From Haloprofundus marisrubri (GTDB taxonomy: Archaea; Halobacteriota; Halobacteria; Halobacteriales; Haloferacaceae), in the NCBI RefSeq assembly GCF_001469955.1, contig NZ_LOPU01000029.1, positions 620,001 to 684,000 of the forward strand: DNA of 64,000 nt. Direction: 5' to 3'. The translations under genes were made by a program, and so were the position numbers. Below are positions 8,519 through 16,953 of this stretch, in pieces (the stretch's first letter is position 1; each line of letters opens with the position of its first letter). Under the pieces are notes generated by a model that was not told the origin of the DNA, searched no databases, and saw only the letters and a list, made by a program, of their open reading frames with translations.

Positions 8519-8830
8519 CTACTCTTCTTCGTCGTCTTCGTCGTCTTCCTTTTCACCCTCTTCTTGCTCTGTCTCCTCGTCGCTCTCGCCGTCCATCTCT
8601 TCGTCTTCACTCTCGTCGGACTCCGTCTGCTCCTCTTCGAACTCGCTCAGTTCGGTCTCCTCCTCGTCGGGTTCGAGACCCTCGATTTCGAGTTCGACTT
8701 CGATGGAGACGCCGTCGACCTCCAGTTCCGCTTCGGCGCTGCGCGTCTCGCCGACTTCGATTTCGAGTTCCTGCCGGTCGACTTCGACTTCCACTTCGAC
8801 GTCCACGTCTACGTCTGGTTGGTCTGCCAT
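8519..8830 (-). CDS. Hyperacidic small protein with alternating beta-strand pattern
   Basis: A 103-residue protein. Residues 1-55 alternate acidic and aliphatic residues (VDVDVEVEVEVD; ELEIEV; SIEVELEIEG), as in an amphipathic beta sheet with one fully acidic face; residues 56-103 are almost only Glu, Asp, Ser and Thr and end in a run of acidic residues. There is no basic patch. A TATA-like ATATTTGG (8853-8860) lies at leaderless spacing from ATG 8830, and two 19-bp direct repeats sit farther upstream. Function unknown; a disordered counter-ion or chaperone-like role is only a guess. Confidence 0.6.
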   Translation of the reverse strand: MADQPDVDVDVEVEVEVDRQELEIEVGETRSAEAELEVDGVSIEVELEIEGLEPDEEETELSEFEEEQTESDESEDEEMDGESDEETEQEEGEKEDDEDDEEE

Positions 8831-8873
8831 ACCGGTCGTACGTCCGAGAGAACCAAATATCTCAGTGGTCGTA

Positions 8874-8936
8874 GGGTCGAAGTCGGTCCATCATCGAGTC
8901 GGAGTTACTCCGTCATTGGGTCGAAGTCGACCCATC
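8874..8936. promoter_or_regulatory. Pair of 19-bp direct repeats in a divergent promoter region
   Basis: GGGTCGAAGTCGGTCCATC (8874-8892) and GGGTCGAAGTCGACCCATC (8918-8936) match at 17 of 19 positions with starts 44 bp apart, about four helical turns. The second copy is itself near-palindromic (GGGTCGA..TCGACCC). They lie between the divergent starts of the hyperacidic protein (8830, minus) and the flavin oxidoreductase (9033, plus), just upstream of the TATA box of the former, as expected for regulator binding sites. Confidence 0.5.
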
Positions 8937-9032
8937 GTTGCGCCGACACCGGACCGTTGTCGGGTGATAATCTCCACCTACCGACTCGAACCAGCCACAA
9001 GCGACTTACCTCGATACGCTGCAGTACTGGGT

Positions 9033-10430
9033 ATGATAAGCGTCGTCGGCGGCGGCATCGCCGGACTCGCGTGTGCGTATCGCCTCCAACAGCACGGCCA
9101 CGACGTGCGCGTGTTCGAGGCGACGGGCGACGTGGGCGGCCTCGCGGCCGTCTACGAGACGAAAGGCGACCCCATCGAGAAGTTCTACCACCACCTCTCG
9201 AAATCCGAGGAGACCATCGTCGAACTGGCCGAGGAACTCGGCGTCGGCGACGAACTGGAGTGGCTCATCGGCAAGAACGGCTACTACTTCAACGGCGCGG
9301 TGTACCCGATGGACACGCCGTGGGAGATTCTCGCCTTCCCACATCTGAGCGTCTACGACAAGTTCCGTCTCACGATGCTCACCCAGGAGATAGACGTACG
9401 CGACGGGAGACCGAAGTTCGACACCTACGAGAACCTCGAAGACTTCGAGCACGTCCCGCTCAAGGAGTTCATCGTCGACCACACGACCCAAGGAGTGTAC
9501 GACAACTTCTTCGAGCCACTGTTGGACGCGAAGTTCGGCAGTCGAAAGGACGACGTGAGCGCGGCGTGGCTGCTCGGGCGCGTGAAGTTCCGCGGCGAGC
9601 GTGACCTGCTGCGCGGCGAGATTCTCGGCTACTTTCAGGGCGGCTTTGCTCCGTTTATCGACGCACTCGTCGACGCCGTCGGCCGCGAGAACATCGTCAC
9701 GAACGCCCGCGTGACCGAACTGGCGATGGGCGACGACGGCGTCGAGTCGATAACGGTCGAGACGGACGAGGCCGCCGCCGACGGCGGCGTAGCTGGAACC
9801 GTCGCACAGTCGACGGACACCGACACCGACGCGGAGACGACGGCGACAGCGACGACGTACGAAACCGACGCCGTCGTCTGCGCGACGATGCCTAATGTGT
9901 TAGAAGACCTCACCGGCTACCGGTGCGACATCGACTTTCAGGGGGCGGTCTGTGCCGTCGTGACGATGGAGGAGCAACTGACCGATACCTACTGGCTCAA
10001 CGTCGCCCACGACGCGCCGTTCGGCGCACTCATCGAACACACGAACTTCGTCCCGCCGGAGCGCTACGGCGGCGACCATCTCCTGTACATCGCCAGCTAC
10101 ATCCAAGACTACGAGGAGGACCTCTGGCAGATGTCCGACGCCGAAGTCGAAGAGACGTGGCTCTCGGAGTTGGAGACGATGTTCCCGAACTTCCACCGGC
10201 GTCTCGTCAGTGAGTTCCGTCTCGCGCGCAACCCCCGCGCCGCGCCCGTCTACGAACGCGGCTACCGCGACATGATCGTCCCGTACGACCTTGCAGACGA
10301 CATCGGCGAGGGAATCTACTACGCGGGGATGGCCAGCGGCGCACAGTACCCCGAACGCAGTCTCAACGGCGGCATCGTCGCGGGCTACGAGTGCGCCGAC
10401 CGCATCGACGAAAAAGGTCGCGTCGACTGA
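9033..10430 (+). CDS. NAD(P)/FAD-dependent oxidoreductase (protoporphyrinogen oxidase/amine oxidase-like)
   Basis: A 465-residue flavoprotein. The N-terminal GGGIAGLA (6-13) dinucleotide-binding motif and following acidic strand end (VRVFEA) bind FAD; the downstream KFYHHLSKSEE and PMDTPWEILAF segments resemble the UDP-galactopyranose mutase/protoporphyrinogen oxidase-like branch, and the C-terminal GIYYAGMASGA segment closes the FAD site. Residues about 244-278 are a Ala/Gly/Thr/Asp low-complexity insertion (repeated TDTD) that looks like a flexible loop. Substrate unknown; an isoprenoid, sugar nucleotide or porphyrin is possible. The start at ATG 9033 has a TATA-like CTTACC at about -27. 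Confidence 0.8.
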   Translation: MISVVGGGIAGLACAYRLQQHGHDVRVFEATGDVGGLAAVYETKGDPIEKFYHHLSKSEETIVELAEELGVGDELEWLIGKNGYYFNGAVYPMDTPWEILAFPHLSVYDKFRLTMLTQEIDVRDGRPKFDTYENLEDFEHVPLKEFIVDHTTQGVYDNFFEPLLDAKFGSRKDDVSAAWLLGRVKFRGERDLLRGEILGYFQGGFAPFIDALVDAVGRENIVTNARVTELAMGDDGVESITVETDEAAADGGVAGTVAQSTDTDTDAETTATATTYETDAVVCATMPNVLEDLTGYRCDIDFQGAVCAVVTMEEQLTDTYWLNVAHDAPFGALIEHTNFVPPERYGGDHLLYIASYIQDYEEDLWQMSDAEVEETWLSELETMFPNFHRRLVSEFRLARNPRAAPVYERGYRDMIVPYDLADDIGEGIYYAGMASGAQYPERSLNGGIVAGYECADRIDEKGRVD

Positions 10431-10478
10431 TTCGGCGACGACACGCCACCGAACTCGCTGACTACTCGGTCTTCTTCC

Positions 10479-11033
10479 TCACTCGTTCGCCGCGTCCCAC
10501 TCGCTGCGGAGCAACCCGTACTGAACCGTATCGACGTACCCGCCGTCGGCGAAGAAACCCATCCGCGTGCAACCTTCTTCGACGAATCCAAGCGACTCCA
10601 GCAGTCCCCGAGAGGCGTCGTTGCTCTCGTACGCGCACGCGCCGACTGCCGGGTGCGCGTAGGTTCGGAAGGTGTAGTCGATAGCCAGCGACACCGCCTC
10701 CGTTCCGTAGCCGTCACCGTGGCGCTCGGGAACCAGCCAGTAGGTGAGTTCCGGGCGACGCCAGTCGGCGTCTTCGACGGTGACGACCCCGATGGGCGTG
10801 ACGTGAGCGTCGTCGGCGTCGCCGGGCGATGCGGCCTCGTCGTCGAGGCAGACGACGAACCGGTCTGTCGCGTCGTCGGTCCAGCTTTCGAGTTCCGCTC
10901 GGTTCTTCAGCGGTTTTCCCATCTGGTACCGAATCTCGGGGTTGGCGTGTGCGCGCTGGAGAAACGGGATATCCTCCCGCTCGAACGTTCGCAAGGTGAC
11001 TCGTTCGTCGCGGGCGACGACTGCGCCGGGCAT
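10479..11033 (-). CDS. GNAT-family N-acetyltransferase, RimJ/RimL type
   Basis: A 184-residue protein with the RimJ/RimL layout: an N-terminal RDERVTLRTFEREDIPFLQ strand-helix, a central ELTYWLVPERHGDGYGTEA acetyl-CoA region (the HGDGYGTEA loop is the R/H-x-x-G-x-G/A pyrophosphate-binding motif) and AYESNDASRGLLESLGFVEEG, the conserved N-x-x-S-x-x-x-x-E-x-x-G-F element. It probably acetylates an N-terminal amine or small amine. The gene is convergent with the flavin oxidoreductase and has a TATA-like GTATTCTGG at leaderless spacing. Confidence 0.85.
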   Translation of the reverse strand: MPGAVVARDERVTLRTFEREDIPFLQRAHANPEIRYQMGKPLKNRAELESWTDDATDRFVVCLDDEAASPGDADDAHVTPIGVVTVEDADWRRPELTYWLVPERHGDGYGTEAVSLAIDYTFRTYAHPAVGACAYESNDASRGLLESLGFVEEGCTRMGFFADGGYVDTVQYGLLRSEWDAANE

Positions 11034-11116
11034 ACGTGACCGACTGCGACTACCAGAATACGTCTTCCGGTCGACAGTTCCGTTCGTACCCAGCCACGAA
11101 CCGGTGTTCCGCGCCG

Positions 11117-12793
11117 TTAGCTAGCGACCTTGAACACCATCGTCCCGCGGTTCTCGTAGACGAGTTCGTACCGACCCGAGTCGACGAGTTCCTGTCGCAT
11201 CTCCGGAGATTGGACGTTCTCCATCCCCCGTACGGAGTACTCACCCTTCGGGACGTACAGATAGTCGGGCGTCGTCCCCGACTCGGTCAGATACTTCGTG
11301 AGACACGCTTCGCTCCGACAGGTCGAAAAGCGGTTGAACAGCCCTAGCTGTTGCTCGTACTGGGCGTTGCCGCGCCACTCCACCCCCCACGGCCCGACCA
11401 GAATGGTTCGGTCGGTGTACAGCGGGAACCACTCGGCGGCGTCGCCGACGACGACGAACTCGGAGTCGGCTTCGGTGTTGGCGTCGACCCACTCCATCGC
11501 CTCGACGTCGGAGCCGTTGATGAACGCCGGTTGTGAGGCGCTCCCGGCGTGTGAGTCGAGGTGCCCGCCCGCGTAGAACACCGAGACGCTCATCCCGAGA
11601 ATCGCCACGACGAATATCGTCGCCAGCTCCGCCCGTCTGCGACGCTGCGGCGAAATCGAGAGCCGACGATACGTCAACCGGAGTACGTCGAAGATGACGA
11701 TGGCGGCCATCAACGGCCCGAGCGTGAAGACGAACCGCGGCTTCGAGACGAAGATGATACACAGCGCGAACCACCCCGGGAGGAAGAACTCGCGCCGCCA
11801 CGCGAGATAGACCCCCGAGAAGATGTACAGCACGAAGAACACGGAGATGACAATCATCCCGAACGATTGGAGGTTGAACAGCCCCGGCCGGATGGAGAAC
11901 AGCACCGCCGGTGGGTTGAACGACGCAGAGCCAGGAACGAACGTCGGCACCAACTGGAACAGTTGCTTGCCGATGCCGCCGTGGGTTCCCGCCGCACCGG
12001 CGAAGATGCTGACTCCGTGGTGAGAGATGACGGTGAGCCACCACGGCGAGGCGAGTGCGAGACCGCCGAGTGCAACGGCCGCCCCTTCGAGCAAGCCGGT
12101 GAGACTCCGGTCGAAGTAGACGAACATCCAGAGGTACGAGAGGCCGAAGAAGGCCGTATACACCGGGTGGGTGAGTATCGTCAGCGCAAACAGCAGCAGC
12201 GACGGCCACACCCAGCGTCGGTCCCGCGTCGCAAACAGTTTCATCCCGGTGTAGAGACCGCTGTAGAGCCACACCGCGCCGAGCGAGCGGACGAACCCGC
12301 CGCCGGAGAGGTGCCACTGGAGAATCGGCGGCCCGACGGCGACGAAGATGGCGGCGAGGCCAGCCTGTCGCTCCGAGCGCAGCAACTCGCGCGCCAAGAG
12401 GTAGAACGGCACCAAGTAGACGACGGTCAGAAAGCCGGGGACGTAGCGGCTGATAGCCAGATACGAGAAGCCGAACACGTCGTGAAGCACCGCCGCGAGG
12501 TAAAAGCCCAGCGGCGGGTAGGCGAACGGGATACCCTCCGGCGTGTAGTGGGGGATGACCGCCGGCAGCGCGTACCCCTCCCGGACGATGTGCTCGGCCA
12601 TGTACAGAAAGAGGCCGGCACCGAACGCCGGATACGGATGTGTGACGACGTACGCAGTGTACGTCGCTAACGCGACGATAATCGCGGGTGCGAGCCAGAC
12701 GAACTCGCTGGCGACGGCTTCGAGGCGACCGAGCGTCGATGCCTGTCGTCGTCGTACGCCGTCGGTGTTCGTCAGTTTGCGTGGGTCCATCAT
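11117..12793 (-). CDS. Polytopic membrane protein, GT-C glycosyltransferase-like
   Basis: A 558-residue protein with about eleven hydrophobic segments followed by a soluble C-terminal domain (about residues 420-558). After the first membrane segment comes HPYPAFGAGLFLYMAEHIV, with a later FAYPPLGFYLAA, a layout like the first outer loop of GT-C enzymes (dolichol-phosphate sugar transferases), but the acidic pair expected in that loop is not obvious, so enzymatic activity is uncertain. It starts 6 bp after the stop of the arylsulfotransferase-like gene, so the two form one operon and probably act together at the cell surface. Two adjacent ATGs (12793 and 12790) are possible starts. Confidence 0.7.
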   Translation of the reverse strand: MMDPRKLTNTDGVRRRQASTLGRLEAVASEFVWLAPAIIVALATYTAYVVTHPYPAFGAGLFLYMAEHIVREGYALPAVIPHYTPEGIPFAYPPLGFYLAAVLHDVFGFSYLAISRYVPGFLTVVYLVPFYLLARELLRSERQAGLAAIFVAVGPPILQWHLSGGGFVRSLGAVWLYSGLYTGMKLFATRDRRWVWPSLLLFALTILTHPVYTAFFGLSYLWMFVYFDRSLTGLLEGAAVALGGLALASPWWLTVISHHGVSIFAGAAGTHGGIGKQLFQLVPTFVPGSASFNPPAVLFSIRPGLFNLQSFGMIVISVFFVLYIFSGVYLAWRREFFLPGWFALCIIFVSKPRFVFTLGPLMAAIVIFDVLRLTYRRLSISPQRRRRAELATIFVVAILGMSVSVFYAGGHLDSHAGSASQPAFINGSDVEAMEWVDANTEADSEFVVVGDAAEWFPLYTDRTILVGPWGVEWRGNAQYEQQLGLFNRFSTCRSEACLTKYLTESGTTPDYLYVPKGEYSVRGMENVQSPEMRQELVDSGRYELVYENRGTMVFKVAS

Positions 12794-12799
12794 AGTGTA

Positions 12800-14179
12800 T
12801 CACTTCCTCCGGAGTCGCGCAGGTGTTCGTAAATCGAGACGGTACGGAGACCACCGCAGTTCGAGAACCGCCCATCCGGTGCCGACGGCGACGAACGCGA
12901 GCAGTGCGACCGCTTCGAGCGGCCCCATCCACCCCGGAACGAGGTAGACGATACCGTTGAGAAGCGACCCCGGGACGACGCCTCTGACGACCAGCCACAC
13001 CCGGGTCAGAATCGTCTCCTCGCCGGCGGCGGCGTCATCGACGGTCTGCGACGGGAGGCCGAGACTCGCGGCGCTCTCGCCACCTTCGGACTCGTCGCCG
13101 GTTTCGAGCCGTTCGGCTTCGTAGGGGAACGCCACGTCGATCTGCCAGACGACCTCGCCCGCCCGATTTATCTCGAACACCCGGTTACCGTTCGAGTCGG
13201 AGATGAGCGTGTGACCGTTCGGTAGGCGGTCGGCGTCACGCGGCCACTGCATCCGCGAGTCCTGCCACACCCACGTCTGGTTCCACTCGTCGCCCTCGCG
13301 CTGGTACTCGACGACACGGTTGTTCTCGGAGTCGCCGACCAACACGGCCGGACCGCCGTGGGATTCGGGGATGTAATCGGGGTTGTGCTGTTCGTACAGC
13401 GTCTCGTAGTCGTCCTCCTCGCCGAGCGTCCAGTTGGCTTGTAGCCCAGTCTTCCGGTCCAAGAAGACGACGCGGTCCTGATTGCGGGCGCTGACCATCA
13501 GACGACCGTCGTCGAGTACCTCCACGTCGTTGATATGGGTCCAGTCACGGGGGTACTCACCGCCGGAGTCGAGCGAAAACGCCTGTTGGGCGTCCCACTC
13601 CCAGGTCGTCAAGCCAGTTTCCGAATCGAAGACGAACACTCGGTCGCGGTAGATGTCGGCGACGGCGTACCGCGTCTCGTTGACGCGGTCCACGTCGTGC
13701 CAGCGTGTCGAGTGTTTGTGCGGCGTGATGCGCGAGTAGAGCCGTTCGCTCTCGCCCGTCGAGAGGTTCACCCGTTCGACGACGTTTCGCGTGCAGACGG
13801 TCGTCGCCGAGCACTCCTCGCCGCTGAGATGCATCGACGCGGTGTACAGTACCGTGTACTCGCCTTCGGGACTCGGGTCGACGTCCCAGTACCGATTGTA
13901 GGTGTCGTTGTAGTACAGCGTCGACCCGTCGGGGTTGAACGCGACCAACTCGGATTTCGTCCGCGGGGTGTCGCCCTCGTCGGCGAGAACCGCGCTCGAA
14001 TCGGTTGCGATGACGGTCGTCCCGTTCGCCGGCGGAACGTCGGTACTCGCGCCGTCGAGAAACACCGCCGAGGCGTCGCCGCTCGTCGCACCGGCGGTCT
14101 GTTGGCCGACGACGAGCGTCAACGCCGAGAGAACGACGACGGCTGCCAACACCAGACGGGAGACCGTTCGAGAAGCCAT
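12800..14179 (-). CDS. Secreted, membrane-anchored arylsulfotransferase (ASST)-like protein
   Basis: A 459-residue protein with a signal peptide (hydrophobic 6-25), a large outer domain and two C-terminal membrane helices (about 393-415 and 418-440). The outer domain has repeated propeller-like units, including DWTHINDVEVLDDGRLMVSA (212-231) and PRDADRLPNGHTLISDSNG (313-331), typical of the arylsulfotransferase/PQQ-like propeller family. Candidate catalytic histidines are H161, H215, H274 and H323. At least six N-glycosylation sequons fit an outside location. Bacterial ASST moves sulfate between phenolic donors and acceptors without PAPS; whether this one does is inferred. The gene is followed after 6 bp by the GT-C-like membrane protein. 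Confidence 0.78.
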   Translation of the reverse strand: MASRTVSRLVLAAVVVLSALTLVVGQQTAGATSGDASAVFLDGASTDVPPANGTTVIATDSSAVLADEGDTPRTKSELVAFNPDGSTLYYNDTYNRYWDVDPSPEGEYTVLYTASMHLSGEECSATTVCTRNVVERVNLSTGESERLYSRITPHKHSTRWHDVDRVNETRYAVADIYRDRVFVFDSETGLTTWEWDAQQAFSLDSGGEYPRDWTHINDVEVLDDGRLMVSARNQDRVVFLDRKTGLQANWTLGEEDDYETLYEQHNPDYIPESHGGPAVLVGDSENNRVVEYQREGDEWNQTWVWQDSRMQWPRDADRLPNGHTLISDSNGNRVFEINRAGEVVWQIDVAFPYEAERLETGDESEGGESAASLGLPSQTVDDAAAGEETILTRVWLVVRGVVPGSLLNGIVYLVPGWMGPLEAVALLAFVAVGTGWAVLELRWSPYRLDLRTPARLRRK

Positions 14180-14180
14180 C

Positions 14181-14348
14181 TCAGACTCCGGCCCGGCCCG
14201 ACCGAATGCGTTCGAGACGACAAGGACACCTCGTCCGCGCTCCGTCGAGGCGAGTGGCGAGCCGCTGCGGACGGACGACGATTGGAGGGGTCCGCCGCGA
14301 CCGGGACACGACGGGAGAGGCTCCCGCCGGTCGAAGACGTGCACTCAT
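14181..14348 (-). CDS. Predicted 55-codon upstream mini-ORF before the ASST-like gene
   Basis: Open from ATG 14348 to TGA 14183-14181, one base before the main ATG (TGAGATG). A TATA-like ATTATTATGC (14371-14380, minus strand) is centred 27 nt before its ATG, so it would be leaderless while the main gene would have a 170-nt leader. A GGAG lies 6 nt before the main ATG. The encoded peptide begins MSARLRPAGASPVV and is arginine-rich without recognisable domain, so coding value of the peptide itself is doubtful; positional logic is the evidence. Confidence 0.42.
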   Translation of the reverse strand: MSARLRPAGASPVVSRSRRTPPIVVRPQRLATRLDGARTRCPCRLERIRSGRAGV

Positions 14349-14378
14349 TCACTCCCCGTTTCGCGTTTCGGCATAATA

Positions 14379-14716
14379 ATCGACGCTATCGTTGCCGTGA
14401 GTTTTCTCAGGTTTTACTGGGCCTTCGACCCGCGGCCGGGACCGGAAACGTCCAATTGAGACCCGCGGCTGCCCGCCCGTGCGCGACGGGTCCACTCCGT
14501 CGGTGTCGGGTGTCCCGTAGGGAACACCTACACGCGGGCCACGACGGCGTGAGGTGGTTTCGGTGCCCACCTGTTCAGTGCGGAGAGCGACGTTCAGACC
14601 CCAGTGTGTGCTCGCCCTCGGGTTCGTCGATGCACGGTCCCGCTACACTGTCGACGTTCTCATGCTGTGACCTGTTTTCCTCCGACTTCGCCGAGGAAAC
14701 GACTCGTTGAAATCGC
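14379..14716. other. Region between the ABC operon end and the ASST promoter
   Basis: About 340 bases with no convincing gene. It contains a hairpin at 14509-14528 (GGTGTCCC with GGGAACACC, one bulge, loop GTA) and a second hairpin at 14676-14699 near the ABC stop (listed separately). Short open frames on both strands lack promoters and family likeness. I could not match it to SRP RNA, RNase P RNA or another known RNA by eye. Confidence 0.5.
14676..14699 (-). terminator. Hairpin downstream of the ABC permease gene
   Basis: TTTCCTC (14676-14682) and GAGGAAA (14693-14699) form a perfect 7-bp stem around a 10-nt loop, 18 nt after the permease stop codon on the minus strand. Archaeal termination mainly uses U-tracts, so this may be an RNA 3'-end processing or stability hairpin instead. 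Confidence 0.4.
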
Positions 14717-15973
14717 TTACTCGTGTCTGAGTGCATCTATCGGGTCGACAGTCGAGGCGCTCCAGGCAGGATACAGTCCCGCGAACACGCCGACGAGCGG
14801 ACCCACGACGACGGCGACGACGAACCACAACGGTCGAATCCGAAGCGGGAGGTCGATGAGTACCGTCGCGGCGTAGCCGCCGCTGATGCCGACGAGCGCG
14901 CCGAACACCGACCCGAACAACCCGAGCAGTATCGCTTCGAGGAGGAACAACTGCATGATATCGCGGCGCTTCGCGCCGACGGCTTTCATGATGCCTATCT
15001 CTCTGGTCCGCTCGGTGACGCTGACGAGCATGATGTTCGCAATCCCGATGGCACCGACGACCAGCGAAATGACCGCGATGCCCGTGATGTAGGCGGTGAA
15101 GGTGCTACTGACCTGTCGAATCTGGTCGACGAGTTGGTCGTACGTCGTCACCTCGAACTGGTAGCCCTCGGCTTTGAGCACGCGCGCGTCGGAGCGGTCG
15201 GTGAGATACGAGATGATTCGGCCCTGTGTCGGCTCGATTTCTTGGATGCTGACGGCGCTGACGAGTATCTGTGAGTAGACGCGCTGCTGTTCGTCGGTGT
15301 TGGGGCTGATGACCGTCCGCTCGTAGAAGGGGTCCGTCGGCGCGTAGATGCTCGGTTGCGCGCCGTTCGTGAGCGCGCCCGCACCGTCCTGGGAAGCTTC
15401 CGCGATGCCGACGACGGTGGCGTTTATCGGCTGGCCGTTCGCCGCTTTGACGAGCGTGATGTTCTCGCCGACGGTGACGTTTTCGGCGAACATCCGGGCC
15501 GCCGGTCGGTTTAGCACAACCTCCCGCTGGCCGGGTCGGTACGACCGCCCCTCGACGATTCGTTGGCCCTTCAACTGGAAGTACTGCGGCCTGGAGACGG
15601 TCACCCACTGCCTGCCCACCGAGTCGTTTCGATACTGCACCTGTGCGGTGGCGATGCCGCCGACGGGAACCGCGGCTTGGACGCCCTGAATCTGGCGAAT
15701 CTGGGCCGTGTCGTACTGCGTGAACACCGCCTGTCCACCCTGGCCGAGTTGCGGGATGTCGCCTTGGGTCTGCGAGGACGCCGAGACGTACATCACGTCT
15801 TGGTTGTTGCCGGCGATGGTGTTGACGATGTCCGCCTGTAGACTGGCTCCGAGCGTGACGAACGCGATGACGGCGGCGACGCCGATGATGACACCGAGCG
15901 TCGTCAGCGTCGAGCGGAGTTTGTGGCCGACGATGCTCCGCCAACTCATCCGGAGGCTCTCTAAGATGTCCAC
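14717..15973 (-). CDS. ABC transporter permease, MacB/FtsX type
   Basis: A 418-residue permease with the MacB layout: an N-terminal membrane helix (about 18-42, LRSTLTTLGVIIGVAAVIAF), a large outer MacB core domain (about 45-280) and three C-terminal helices (about 290-400) with the FtsX domain, including VSVTERTREIGIMKAVGAKR, the coupling region that touches the ATPase. It would export a peptide, lipid or drug, or drive an outer process mechanically. It overlaps the ATPase gene by 13 bp and forms an operon with it. No membrane-fusion partner is visible, as is usual in archaea. Confidence 0.9.
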   Translation of the reverse strand: MDILESLRMSWRSIVGHKLRSTLTTLGVIIGVAAVIAFVTLGASLQADIVNTIAGNNQDVMYVSASSQTQGDIPQLGQGGQAVFTQYDTAQIRQIQGVQAAVPVGGIATAQVQYRNDSVGRQWVTVSRPQYFQLKGQRIVEGRSYRPGQREVVLNRPAARMFAENVTVGENITLVKAANGQPINATVVGIAEASQDGAGALTNGAQPSIYAPTDPFYERTVISPNTDEQQRVYSQILVSAVSIQEIEPTQGRIISYLTDRSDARVLKAEGYQFEVTTYDQLVDQIRQVSSTFTAYITGIAVISLVVGAIGIANIMLVSVTERTREIGIMKAVGAKRRDIMQLFLLEAILLGLFGSVFGALVGISGGYAATVLIDLPLRIRPLWFVVAVVVGPLVGVFAGLYPAWSASTVDPIDALRHE

Positions 15974-16758
15974 GCTTCACCTTCCGGCGCGTCTTCGCCC
16001 GCGCTCGCGGCGTCTTCGTCGACGGAGGGAGTCCGACGGCTCTCGCCGAGTTGTTCGATGCGCTCGATTTCGCCGTCGAGCACGTGGACGATTCGCTCGC
16101 CGTGTTCGGCGATGTCGCGTTCGTGTGTCACCATCAGTATCGTGTTGCCGCGCTGGTACAGGGCTTCGAGCAGTCGCATTATCTGGCGACTCGTCTCGCT
16201 GTCGAGGCTCCCGGTCGGTTCGTCCGCCAGAATAATCGCCGGGTCGTTGACCAGCGCGCGAGCGACGGCGACCCGTTGACGCTGCCCGCCGGAGAGTTCC
16301 GTCGGTTTGTGGTCGACGCGGTCGGCCAGTCCGACGTCGGCCAGAAGCGACTTCGCCCGCTTCGTCCGTTCTTCTCGCGGAACGTTACGAAACGACAGCG
16401 GCATGGCGACGTTCTCCAGTGCTGTCAGCCGTGGCATCAAGTTGAACGTCTGAAAAACGAAGCCGATTTTCTCGCCTCGAACCATCGCTCGCTCGGCGTC
16501 CGAGAGCTTCGTCACGTTCGTTCCGTCGATGTAAATTTCGCCCGCCGTGGGGGTGTCCAGACAGCCGATGAGGTTCAAAAGCGTACTCTTTCCGGAGCCA
16601 CTCGGCCCCATGATGCTCGTGTACGACCCTCGCGGAACGTCCAACGAAACGTCGTCGAGCACCGGAACTGGCTCGCCGAGTTCGTACACTTTGTACACCC
16701 CCGACAGTGACACGACGGCGTCCTCGGTCGAACCCTCGCCGTCGGTGTGCGCGTCCAT
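15961..16758 (-). CDS. ABC transporter ATP-binding protein, MacB/LolD type
   Basis: A 265-residue ATPase with Walker A GPSGSGKST, Q-loop FVFQTFNLMPRLTALENVAM, signature LSGGQRQRVAVARAL, Walker B IILADEPTGSLD and H-loop MVTHE. The Q-loop and PRGSYTSIMGPSG region are typical of MacB/LolD partners. A C-terminal acidic tail of about 35 residues follows the domain. ATG 16758 is preferred to GTG 16782 because a TATA-like CTTTTG (16784-16789) lies 27 nt upstream of it and would be inside the longer frame. It drives the permease encoded immediately downstream. Confidence 0.92.
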   Translation of the reverse strand: MDAHTDGEGSTEDAVVSLSGVYKVYELGEPVPVLDDVSLDVPRGSYTSIMGPSGSGKSTLLNLIGCLDTPTAGEIYIDGTNVTKLSDAERAMVRGEKIGFVFQTFNLMPRLTALENVAMPLSFRNVPREERTKRAKSLLADVGLADRVDHKPTELSGGQRQRVAVARALVNDPAIILADEPTGSLDSETSRQIMRLLEALYQRGNTILMVTHERDIAEHGERIVHVLDGEIERIEQLGESRRTPSVDEDAASAGEDAPEGEAWTS

Positions 16759-16953
16759 GTGCGCTAAACGAGCGTCGGACACAAAAGGTGTAGTGGCTGT
16801 CGCAGGTCGATATCGGGTGCGTTCGCCGGTTAACGCCTCACTATTGGAGACTGTCAGTATTCGAGAGAGACAGTGGCGACCCGCTGTGACCCTTGGTGAC
16901 TTTTGGGTATGCCCGTCGCCTCCCGACCGAACCGCGGCGACTATCTCCCTCGA

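Noticed and set aside
12800-14344. Start of the ASST-like gene at 14344, a 55-codon N-terminal extension
   Set aside because: The extension is arginine-rich without a signal, while ATG 14179 directly precedes a clean signal peptide; the separate mini-ORF explains the open frame better.
14379-14716. SRP RNA or RNase P RNA gene
   Set aside because: Short hairpins are visible, but none of the conserved core elements that I know could be matched by eye.
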